DNA of 64,000 bases from Shewanella corallii. Its GTDB lineage: Bacteria; Pseudomonadota; Gammaproteobacteria; Enterobacterales; Shewanellaceae. The notes below the pieces were generated by a model that saw only the letters and a list, made by a program, of their open reading frames with translations, searched no databases and was not told the DNA's origin. Shown piece by piece: positions 17,584 to 25,678 of the stretch (positions within the stretch are counted from its first letter, which is position 1; each line of letters opens with the position of its first letter). The stretch spans positions 248,001 through 312,000 of the forward strand of contig NZ_JAKIKT010000001.1 in the NCBI RefSeq assembly GCF_023349125.1, read 5' to 3'. A program made the position numbers and the translations under genes.

Positions 17584-17678
17584 TGGCGGAAGAACACAGG
17601 AGTTGAACCTGCCCGGGACTGCTGGCAGCCCCACCCGGATTTGAAGTCCGGACGCCTCACCGGAGACGACGTTCTTCC
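17584..17678 (-). tRNA. selC: tRNA-Sec (UCA anticodon)
   Basis: The 95-nt length and sequence follow bacterial selC: acceptor GGAAGAAC pairing with GTTCTTCC, long variable arm (GGTGGGGCTGCCAGCAGTCCC), anticodon loop CTTCAAA with anticodon TCA at 17642-17644, T arm GCAGGTTCAACTCCTGT, and an encoded GCCA end. It is charged with Ser by SerRS, converted to Sec by SelA and delivered by SelB. It is divergent from the formate dehydrogenase operon that uses it. Confidence 0.97.
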
Positions 17679-18387
17679 CTTTGAACGCAGCGGATACTAA
17701 ATAACTTAACGGGTGGCTGACAAGTGCAATATGCTGTCATTATTGGTTTTTGAGACAGTGGTTACACTTTTTGTGCCGGGTGTCGGCGGCCTGGCAAAGT
17801 GCTTTTGTTCATTATTGACGCCCTGATAAATCCGCTTGGGTGGTTAACGTTTGCTCTGCCTTTCTTAAAAGTGGTCAATAAATGCCTGGTTCAAAATTTA
17901 CCAATTTGCGTCATTTTGTCCATTTGGCCTGTTTGTGACTTTTTAGGTATCTGACAAGATCTGGCTTGTTGTGATGATTTATGTCGGATATCTGCTGCAA
18001 ATACCTGTCTTTGGCCGCTTTCACTTTTTCACCCTTGTGAAACTGACTTGTCTGCATTAGCTGACGCTTAACATTCTGTTTTGGGACATTATTTACCTAT
18101 ATGCTAGGTCATTGTGTCGCAATCTGTTTTGGTGGTTTTAAATGGTTTAATTGACTGGTTTTGGCTTGTTGTGTCGGTGTTTGATCTTGGTTTTAGTGGT
18201 CTATGGTGGCTGCTTGTGCTGTTTGGTTTTTAGTGTGATCTAAGTCGTCACGGATAAATTGTTATTTTGAGTTTGTTTTCTGATACTTCGGCCGTTGTCG
18301 GCGACCAAGATGCCGACAGCGAAAAATGATGTTGCAATCGGTGAAAACTGAAAGTGCAGATAATAATCTAGTGTGAGGCGACTCGAG
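17679..18387. other. Long leader/promoter region upstream of formate dehydrogenase
   Basis: About 700 bases without a gene between selC and fdnG. The segment 18100-18240 is strikingly G/T-rich on the + strand (many TGGTTTTGG and CTTGTTGTG runs). It must carry the selC and fdn promoters, but I find no convincing FNR, NarL or sigma-54 site by eye. Confidence 0.5.
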
Positions 18388-21300
18388 ATGGACAGACGAC
18401 AGTTTTTTAAACTGTGTGCCTGCGGAGCGACGACGTCGGCAATCGCCGCGCTGGGCATGATGCCCGGTGAGGCCATGGCCGCGCCCCGTGAGTATAAATT
18501 ATTAAGAGCGAAAGAAACCCGTAATAACTGCTGTTATTGCTCAGTAGGTTGTGGTTTGTTGATGTACAGCCACGGCACTGTGGGCAAAAACTCTGAGCAG
18601 AGTATTTTCCACATTGAAGGGGATGTTGATAACCCGGTTAACCGTGGCGCCCTGTGCCCTAAAGGTGCCGGTCTGGTGGACTATGTAAACAGTCCCAACC
18701 GTAATCAGTACCCTGAAGTGCGTGAGCCGGGTACCAATGAATGGAAACGCATCAGCTGGCAGGAAGCTTACTCACGTATCGCCCGTCATATGAAAGACGA
18801 CCGCGACGCCAACCTGATCGAAACCAACGAAGCCGGTACTACTGTAAACCGCTGGTTGACCACAGGCATGATGACCTCTTCGGCGCAGCCGAACGAAGGC
18901 GGCTTTATTACCCATAAGTTTGCCCGTGCCACTGGCCTTGTTGCCATCGATACCATTGCTCGTAACTGACACGCCCCTACGGTAGCAAGTCTTGCTCCAA
19001 CATTTGGGCGCGGTGCCATGACCAACCACTGGATCGACATCAAAAACACCAACGTCGCCATCATTATGGGCGGCAACGCTGCAGAAGCGCATCCCGTCGG
19101 CTTTGGCTGGGTGTCAGAAGCGATGCAGCATAACGATGCCAAGCTTGTAGTCGTAGATCCACGCTTTACCCGCAGTGCCTCTCTGGCTGATGTGTACGCG
19201 CCACTGCGCAGCGGCACAGATATCGCCTTCCTGCTGGGTGTGATCCGTTATCTGATCGAGACAGATCAGGTAAACCACGACTATGTGAAGGCTTATACCA
19301 ACGCCAGCTTTATTGTGCGTGAAGATTTTGAATTCAATGATGGTCTGTTCAGTGGTTTCGATGAAGAAACCGGCACCTATAACAAAGAATCCTGGTTCTA
19401 TGAGCTGGACGGGGAAGGCTTTGCCAAGGTCGACCCAAGCTATCAGCACCCACGTTGTGTGTGGAACCTGCTGAAGAAGCATGTTGATCGCTATGACTTT
19501 GATACCGTCAGTAACATCACTGGCACCAAGGTAGAAGACTACCAGGCCGTGTGTGAAGTGATTGGTTCGACCCATACTCACGATCGCGTTGCCACCTTTA
19601 TGTATGCACTGGGCTGGACCCACCATACCAAGGGGGCGCAGAACATTCGCAGTATGGCGATGATTCAGTTGCTGCTGGGCAACATTGGTGTGCTGGGTGG
19701 CGGTGTAAACGCACTGCGTGGTCACTCCAACGTACAGGGCGCCACCGACATGGGTCTGCTGTGTCAGGGCTTGCCAGGTTACCTTAAGCTGCCAAACGAC
19801 AATGACGTGAACCTTGAGACTTACCTGCGCAACTACACGCCTGTGCCGCTGCGTCCGGGTCAGACCAACTACTGGCAGCACTACCCCAAGTTCTTTGTCT
19901 CTCAGATGAAGAGTTTCTGGGGTAAGTACGCGACCAAGGAAAACGATTTTGGCTACGACTGGCTGCCAAAGTGGGACCTGCAGTACGACTACACCAAACA
20001 TCTGGACATGATGTACCACGGTCAGGTGAATGGTCTGTTTGTACAGGGCGTGAACTGTATTAACTCCCAGCCAAATCGCAACAAGGTACTCAAGGCGCTG
20101 AGCAATCTGAAGTACCTGGTGGTACTGGACCCGCTGGCTACCGAGACCGCGACTTTCTGGCAGCACGCTGATCAGTTCAACGAAGTGAATCCTGCGTCTA
20201 TCCAGACTGAAGTCTTCCGTCTGCCAACCACGCTGTTCGCCGAGGAAGAGGGTTGTATCGTTAACTCAGGTCGCTGGATGCAGTGGCACTGGAAGGGCGC
20301 CAACCCACCGGGTGAGTCCAAGCCAGATGCAGAGATCTTGTCCGGCATCATGCTGACTCTGAAGCAGATGTATAAGGATGAAGGCGGTAAGTTGCCTGAG
20401 CCGATTGAAGCCATTAAGTGGGATTACCACACGCCATCTTTCCCACATGGGGAAGAGGTTGCCAAGGAGCTGAACGGTAAGGATATCGCCACAGGTCGTC
20501 AGCTGGATAACTTCACTCAGCTGAAGGATGACGGCAGCACTGAATGTGGTTGCTGGATCTACTCAGGTTGTTGGACTGAAGCCGGCAACATGATGGCCCG
20601 TCGTGACAACCATGATCCATCCGGTAAAGGTATCACTCCGGGATGGGCGTTCGCCTGGCCGATGAACCGCCGCGTACTGTACAACCGTGCCTCCTGTGAC
20701 GTGAACGGTAAGCCGTGGGATCCGAAGCGTATGATCCTGGAGTACACAGATGGTCACTGGCATGGCATCGACGTAGGCGACTTCAATATGAAGCTGCCAC
20801 CTCAGGAATCTGCCCATCCATTTATGATGCAGCCTGAAGGTGTGGGTCGTTTCTTCGCCCTGAAGATGCTGGCTGAAGGTCCGTTCCCTGAGCACTACGA
20901 GCCAATGGAATCGCCTATCGGTACCAACCCACTGCACCCGAATGTGGTCAGCAACCCTGCAGTACGTATGCTGCCGGGCGTGAAAGAGACTCTGGGCAGC
21001 AATAAGGAATTCCCTTATGTCTGTACCACTTACTCTATGACTGAGCACTTCAACTACTGGTCGACTCACTGTCGTCTGGCGGCCATCTCCATGCCGGAAA
21101 CCTTTGTTGAAATCGACGAAGTATTGGCCAGGGACAAGGGCATTAATAACGGTGATTGGGTACGCATCAGCTCCAAGCGTGGCGCCATGGAAACCAAAGC
21201 TCTGGTGACGCAGCGATTGCAGCCGCTGAAGGTGAATGGTCAATGGGTTCACACTATTGGTCTGCCACGTCACGGCAGTCACAACGCTCTGATCCGCAAG

Positions 21301-21405
21301 AGCTTTACCTGTAACGTGCTGACCACGGAAGTGGGTGATGCGAATACGCAAACACCTGAGTACAAAGCATTTTTGGTCAACATTGAGAAGGCGAAGGGGA
21401 TCTGA
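18388..21405 (+). CDS. fdnG: Formate dehydrogenase (Fdh-N type) alpha subunit, selenocysteine-containing
   Basis: 1005 residues when the in-frame TGA at 18967-18969 is read as selenocysteine (residue 194); E. coli FdnG has Sec196 and 1015 residues. The ATG at 18388 starts a Tat signal peptide (DRRQFFKL, ending AMAAP), so the enzyme is exported folded to the periplasm. A [4Fe-4S] site follows: C48, C51 and C55 of NNCCYCSVGC, plus the Cys of ALCPKG (about 88). The active site reads ARN-U-HAPTVASLAP and continues FGRGAMTNHW. A bis-MGD molybdenum or tungsten cofactor is expected. It oxidises formate to CO2 and passes electrons through FdnH and FdnI to quinone. First gene of fdnGHI-fdhE. Confidence 0.96.
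18967..19005 (+). promoter_or_regulatory. Sec UGA codon and bacterial SECIS hairpin
   Basis: UGA at 18967-18969. Eleven bases later an apical hairpin GGTAGCAAGTCTTGCTCC (18981-18998) forms a stem with a bulged U after GG and a GUC-containing loop, matching the SelB-binding features of the E. coli fdhF/fdnG SECIS. It also encodes amino acids of the enzyme. Confidence 0.88.
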
Positions 21406-21407
21406 TC

Positions 21408-22316
21408 ATGTCTGCACAAGATATTATTTTAAGTTCAGGCACATCTGAGCTGACCCCGGCCGCCCAGGTGCGCCGCAAGGTCGCCAAGATGACCAAGTTG
21501 TTCGACGCTACCAAATGTAATGGCTGTAAAGCCTGTCAGGTGGCTTGCTCTGAGTGGAACGACCTGAGAGCGCCAATCGGCGAGTTCTCCGGCAGCTACC
21601 AAAACCCGGCAGATCTCTCTTCCGAGTGCTGGACGCTGATGAAGTTCCACGAGTTCAAGAAGAACGACAAGATGCATTGGCAGTTCACGCACACTGCATG
21701 TATGCACTGTGACGACCCTGCCTGTTTGACCGCTTGTTCGACCAAAGGCGCCATCGTGCAGCGCAGTAACGGCACCGTGGACTTTGACTCAGACAAGTGT
21801 ACCGGTTGTGGCTATTGCGTATCGGCCTGTCCGTTCAACATTCCGCGTTTGGATCCAATCGATCAGAAGGCGTACAAGTGCACCATGTGCGCTGACCGTA
21901 CTCAGATCGGCCTGGAACCAGCCTGCGTGAAGACCTGTATTACCGGCGCGCTGCGTTTTGGCACCCGTGAAGACATGTTGTTCTACGCAGATCTGCGGGT
22001 GAAGCAACTGAAAGAAAAGGGCTATGCCAATGCCGGTCTGTACAACCCTGAAGGGGTCGGTGGCACAGGTATGGTGATGATTCTGCACGACATCAACCAG
22101 CCTGAAAGTTATGGCCTGCCTGCTGATCCCAAGACCAGCCTGCCGGTTAAGTTGTGGCAGGACGTGGTTAAGCCTCTGGGCGCTGTGGGCATTATTGCCA
22201 CCGCTGCTGTGGCCATTGCACACCGCATTACCGTGGGTCGCAACATTGTGGAAGAGGATGAGCCAGCGGCTTATGACCACTCCCATGATGACAACCAGAA
22301 GTCAGACAAGGAGTAA
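21408..22316 (+). CDS. fdnH: Formate dehydrogenase beta (iron-sulfur) subunit
   Basis: 302 residues. Four [4Fe-4S] clusters are indicated by the Cys motifs CNGCKACQVACSEW, CMHCDDPACLTAC, CTGCGYCVSACPFN and CTMCADR with ACVKTC. A single membrane anchor near the C-terminus (about 245-265, GAVGIIATAAVAIAH) is as in E. coli FdnH. The subunit wires electrons from the molybdopterin subunit to the cytochrome b. It starts 2 bases after fdnG with AAGGGGA upstream. Confidence 0.95.
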   Translation: MSAQDIILSSGTSELTPAAQVRRKVAKMTKLFDATKCNGCKACQVACSEWNDLRAPIGEFSGSYQNPADLSSECWTLMKFHEFKKNDKMHWQFTHTACMHCDDPACLTACSTKGAIVQRSNGTVDFDSDKCTGCGYCVSACPFNIPRLDPIDQKAYKCTMCADRTQIGLEPACVKTCITGALRFGTREDMLFYADLRVKQLKEKGYANAGLYNPEGVGGTGMVMILHDINQPESYGLPADPKTSLPVKLWQDVVKPLGAVGIIATAAVAIAHRITVGRNIVEEDEPAAYDHSHDDNQKSDKE

Positions 22317-22321
22317 CGGAT

Positions 22322-22966
22322 ATGCATAAGAATGAAAGGATCTTGCGTCATACACTGTTCGACCGACTCTGCCACTGGTTCATTGTGGCGACAGGTCTGG
22401 TGACTTTCCTGACGGGCTTTGCCTTCTTCTTTCCATCGTTCCAGTGGTTGGGCGGCATTGCCGGTACACCACAGATGGCGCGCTTTGTTCATCCTATCGC
22501 CGGCTTGATGATGTGTCTGCCGCTGATGTTGATGCTGGTGCGCTATTACCACCATAACAAGTGGGAAAAGAACGACCTGAAGTGGATGCTGGCCATCAAG
22601 GATGTGATGTTCGAAAACGAGGACAAGATCCCCGCTATTGGCCACTACAACCCGGGTCAGAAAGTGCTGTTCCGCACCTTCGTGGTGACCTCCATCGTGC
22701 TGACCGTAACAGGTTTCATGATGTGGCAGCCATACTTCGCCCCTTACTTTGAAGCCTCCACCATTGAGTGGGCCATTCTGCTGCACGCCATCTGCGCGGT
22801 GATCATGCTGATCTTCGTGATGGTGCACTTCTGGATGGCAACCTGGGTGGAAGGATCTGTGGCCGGTATGTTGTACGGCACAGTATCTCGGGCCTGGTGC
22901 AAGAAGCACCACCCGAACATGCTGAACGATCCTGAACTGAAAATTATTAAGCAGGAAAAACACTGA
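22322..22966 (+). CDS. fdnI: Formate dehydrogenase gamma subunit, cytochrome b556
   Basis: 214 residues with four membrane helices. The N-terminus RHTLFDRLCHWFIVATGL supplies a haem-b His, and FVHPIAGLMM, LLHAICAV and MVHFWMATWVEG carry others, as in FdnI/FdoI. It anchors the complex and reduces menaquinone. Start 5 bases after fdnH with GGAG within the fdnH end. Confidence 0.93.
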   Translation: MHKNERILRHTLFDRLCHWFIVATGLVTFLTGFAFFFPSFQWLGGIAGTPQMARFVHPIAGLMMCLPLMLMLVRYYHHNKWEKNDLKWMLAIKDVMFENEDKIPAIGHYNPGQKVLFRTFVVTSIVLTVTGFMMWQPYFAPYFEASTIEWAILLHAICAVIMLIFVMVHFWMATWVEGSVAGMLYGTVSRAWCKKHHPNMLNDPELKIIKQEKH

Positions 22967-22968
22967 TT

Positions 22969-23952
22969 ATGAGCACTGCAACCCCTTCTGTAACAGGATT
23001 GGACCCTGAAGCCCTGGCCAAAGACGCGGCCGATGTGTTGACCGTGATACCGGCAAACCCTGGTGCTGTGTATTCACGTCGTGCAGCACGTTTGCAGGAG
23101 TTGGCGGATGACACTGTGCTGACCGATTACTTTGGTCTGCTCAGGTTACTGACCCGGGCCCAGGCACGACTGGCGCAGACGTCTGACGCTGAAAGCCTGT
23201 TTGGGCCACAGCCGCAATTGCAACTGTCTGGTTCCACTCCGCTGAGTCCGGCCAGTTTCGACTGGGGCAATTTCTGGCAGTCGGGGTTGCAGGAGCTTAT
23301 CAGTGAGTTGCTGCCGCTGGTTACTCCTTCAGTGCAAGAAGTGCTGAAGGAGCTGGCAACCACGGAACCTGAGCAGCTGCAAACCTGGGCGACAGAGATG
23401 CTGGACGGACGGTTTACTTGCGTTCCTGCCCGTTTCAGCCTGTTTATCTGGGCAGCTTTGTCACTTTACTGGTCGCACTGGGCGGTAAATGTGGCTCAGG
23501 TACAGGCCAAAGTGGGCGAAGGTCATCACAGGCTGTGTCCTGTGTGTGGCGCTCACCCCATAGCCAGTGTGGTGCGTGAGCAGCCCCGTCAGGGATTGCG
23601 TTATCTGCACTGCAGTTTGTGTGAAACCCAATGGCACAGAGTTCGCGCCGAGTGTACCTGTTGCGGTGATAACCGGGATATCCATCTCTGGGCAGAAACC
23701 GAAACCAAGGCACCTTTGCGTATCGAAAGCTGTGGCAGCTGTAAGGGTTACACCAAGATGCTGTTTACCGACATCAATCCGCGCCTGGAAGTGGCGGTAG
23801 ATGATCTGGCCAGCATGGTGATGGATCAGCAACTGGTTGAGGAAGGATTCCATCCTTCCACCGTCAACCCTCTGCTGCTGGCCCATGAGGAGCCATTAGC
23901 CGGTGAAGAGCCCTTAGCCAGTGAAGATCAAAAGCCTGCGGCCAACGCTTAG
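22969..23952 (+). CDS. fdhE: Formate dehydrogenase accessory protein FdhE
   Basis: 327 residues. The C-terminal half has the rubredoxin-like Cys pairs of FdhE: CPVCGAHP, HCSLCETQW, CTCCGD and SCGSCKGY. FdhE is a cytoplasmic iron-binding factor needed for maturation of respiratory formate dehydrogenases. It follows fdnI by 2 bases. The last ~20 residues hold a small repeat (EEPLAGEEPLASEDQ). Confidence 0.93.
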   Translation: MSTATPSVTGLDPEALAKDAADVLTVIPANPGAVYSRRAARLQELADDTVLTDYFGLLRLLTRAQARLAQTSDAESLFGPQPQLQLSGSTPLSPASFDWGNFWQSGLQELISELLPLVTPSVQEVLKELATTEPEQLQTWATEMLDGRFTCVPARFSLFIWAALSLYWSHWAVNVAQVQAKVGEGHHRLCPVCGAHPIASVVREQPRQGLRYLHCSLCETQWHRVRAECTCCGDNRDIHLWAETETKAPLRIESCGSCKGYTKMLFTDINPRLEVAVDDLASMVMDQQLVEEGFHPSTVNPLLLAHEEPLAGEEPLASEDQKPAANA

Positions 23953-23974
23953 TAAACAGCAATACTGAAAACCT

Positions 23975-24002
23975 GAGGAGGCACCCAGTGCCTCCTCTTC
24001 TT
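23975..24002 (+). terminator. Hairpin with short T-rich tail between fdhE and selA
   Basis: Stem GAGGAGGC / GCCTCCTC with loop ACCCAGT, followed by TTCTT. A weak terminator or attenuator that could reduce read-through into selA. Confidence 0.6.
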
Positions 24003-24033
24003 AACCCAAAGAAAGATCAATTCTCCAAGACTT

Positions 24034-25518
24034 ATGACTCAAGCTATCGACTCTTCCAACGCCCTGTTTAGACTCCTGCCGGCCATGGATAGCCTGCTGA
24101 AGATATCTCAAGTGATGAGTTTTATTGATCGCTATGGCAAACCTCAGGTGAAAGCGCAACTGACCCAAATGTTGACGGCGGCCCGCAGCGTAATTGCCAA
24201 ACAAGGGACCCTGCCAGCCTGGTGTTGTGACGAAGCTGTGCTTGTCAGCGAGCTGGAGCAGTTACTGGAAAATGCCGGCCGCCACAGTTTAAGCCCTGTG
24301 ATTAACCTCTCCGGCACTGTGCTGCACACCAATCTGGGGCGCAGTCAGATGTGTGAATCTGCCATCAGTGCGGTAACCGATGTGATGCGTCACCCAGTTC
24401 CCCTGGAGTTTGATATGGGGGCGGGTAAACGTGGCCACAGGGATTCGCGTATCAGTGAGCTGGTGCATGAGCTGACCGGTGCCGAGGCCTGCTGCGTGGT
24501 TAACAATAATGCCGCCGCAGTGCTCCTGATGCTGGCCTCTGTTGCTCCGGGCAAAGAGGTGATTGTGTCTCGCGGCGAGCTGGTGGAGATTGGCGGCGCC
24601 TTCCGTATTCCCGACATTATGGCTCAGGCCGGTTGCAAGCTGGTGGAGGTGGGTTGTACTAATCGCACCCACCTTAAAGATTACGCTGGCGCCATTACTG
24701 AAAACACGGCTGCCATTATGAAGGTGCACACCAGTAACTATCATATTGCCGGTTTTACCAAGTCGGTCTCTGAGGCTGAGCTGGCCGGATTGTGCCGTGA
24801 CAATGGCATTGGGCTTATCTCAGATCTCGGCAGTGGCGCGCTGACCGAGCTGTCCCGTTTTGGCCTTGCCAGTGAGCCCATGCCGCAGCAGATGCTGAGC
24901 GACGGCGTAGATCTGGTGAGCTTTTCCGGTGACAAACTCCTGGGCGGCCCTCAGGCGGGGCTGGTCGTGGGCAAAAAGGCACTGATCGACAAGCTGCAGT
25001 CCCATCCGCTGAAGCGGGCACTGAGATGCGACAAAATGGTGCTGTCGGCACTGGAAGCCACCTTGCTTGAATATCGCAGGCCTGAGCAGCTGGACACTGT
25101 GATGCCTATCTTCCGTAAGCTGTCCCGACCATTGGGTGAGCTGCAGAAGCTGGGACAAAGGCTGATGCTTAGCTGTGAAGATCTGCAATTTGGCTTACAG
25201 GTAACACTGGAAACCTGTCATACCCAGGTGGGCAGCGGTTCTCAGCCGGATGTACTGCTGGAATCTGTCGCCCTGTGTTTTACGCCGAACTCTGATTCTC
25301 CCCAGGATTCTCTTACCTCGCTTGAACGTCATTTTAAGCAGCAAAACATCCCCGTCATTGGCCGTCTGGGAGCTGGCAAACTCTGGCTGGATCTGCGCGG
25401 CAGTGATGATGATACCGAGCTGGCGGCGGCACTTTATACCTGCCTCAGCAGCTGGCGGGAAGCCCGTGTTCCATCATCTGCATTGGAGTCAGACAGACAA
25501 GGGGAGGTGGCAGCATGA
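24034..25518 (+). CDS. selA: L-seryl-tRNA(Sec) selenium transferase
   Basis: 494 residues, slightly longer than E. coli SelA (463). It is a PLP enzyme of fold type I; the Schiff-base Lys is in FSGDKLLGGPQAG (about residue 298). Other SelA segments include INLSGTVLHTNLGRS, VNNNAAAVLLML and SDLGSGAL. It converts Ser-tRNA(Sec) to Sec-tRNA(Sec) with selenophosphate. Its stop overlaps, as ATGA, the first of two degenerate selB-start copies. Confidence 0.96.
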   Translation: MTQAIDSSNALFRLLPAMDSLLKISQVMSFIDRYGKPQVKAQLTQMLTAARSVIAKQGTLPAWCCDEAVLVSELEQLLENAGRHSLSPVINLSGTVLHTNLGRSQMCESAISAVTDVMRHPVPLEFDMGAGKRGHRDSRISELVHELTGAEACCVVNNNAAAVLLMLASVAPGKEVIVSRGELVEIGGAFRIPDIMAQAGCKLVEVGCTNRTHLKDYAGAITENTAAIMKVHTSNYHIAGFTKSVSEAELAGLCRDNGIGLISDLGSGALTELSRFGLASEPMPQQMLSDGVDLVSFSGDKLLGGPQAGLVVGKKALIDKLQSHPLKRALRCDKMVLSALEATLLEYRRPEQLDTVMPIFRKLSRPLGELQKLGQRLMLSCEDLQFGLQVTLETCHTQVGSGSQPDVLLESVALCFTPNSDSPQDSLTSLERHFKQQNIPVIGRLGAGKLWLDLRGSDDDTELAAALYTCLSSWREARVPSSALESDRQGEVAA

Positions 25519-25598
25519 TTATCGTCACAGCAGGGCATGTTGCACATAGAGGGTGGCAAGACCCGTTTCATCAAACTGAGTACGGGGCCAATCAATGA
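25515..25598 (+). pseudogene. Degenerate copy 1 of the selB 5' end (27-codon frame)
   Basis: The ATG at 25515 overlaps the selA stop. The first nine codons (MIIVTAGHV) are identical in protein to SelB and then diverge (AHRGWQ). An insertion of about 7 bases shifts the frame; in the shifted frame GKTRFIKLSTG is still readable and matches SelB GKTSLIQALTG. It ends in TGA overlapping the ATG of copy 2. It is likely a decayed duplication, though the overlap chain keeps it translatable. Confidence 0.8.
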
Positions 25599-25674
25599 TT
25601 ATTGTAACAGCTGGTCATGTTGCACATAGAGGGTGGCAAAACCAGTTTCATCAATCTGATTGTGGGGCTAAACA
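25515..25674 (+). repeat. 80-bp tandem repeat unit x2 between selA and selB
   Basis: ATGs at 25515, 25595 and 25675 are exactly 80 bp apart; the third is the true selB start. Units 1 and 2 share GTTGCACATAGAGGGTGGCA, absent from selB, so one arose from the other after the insertion had occurred. Confidence 0.88.
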
Positions 25675-25678
25675 ATGA
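25595..25678 (+). pseudogene. Degenerate copy 2 of the selB 5' end (27-codon frame)
   Basis: Same structure as copy 1: MIIVTAGHV then AHRGWQ, with the shifted-frame remnant GKTSFINLIVG closer to SelB GKTSLIQALTG. Its TGA overlaps the true selB ATG at 25675. Differences from copy 1 in the first eight codons are synonymous (ATC/ATT, GTC/GTA, GCA/GCT, GGG/GGT), while later ones change residues. Confidence 0.8.

Noticed and set aside
18967..18969. TGA inside fdnG as a frameshift or nonsense mutation
   Set aside because: Context ARN-U-HAPTVASLAP, a SECIS hairpin 11 bases later, and selC/selA/selB nearby show it is a selenocysteine codon.
19114..20166. 350-codon minus-strand frame opposite fdnG
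   Set aside because: Shadow of the fdnG codon pattern; no start signal and no recognisable protein.
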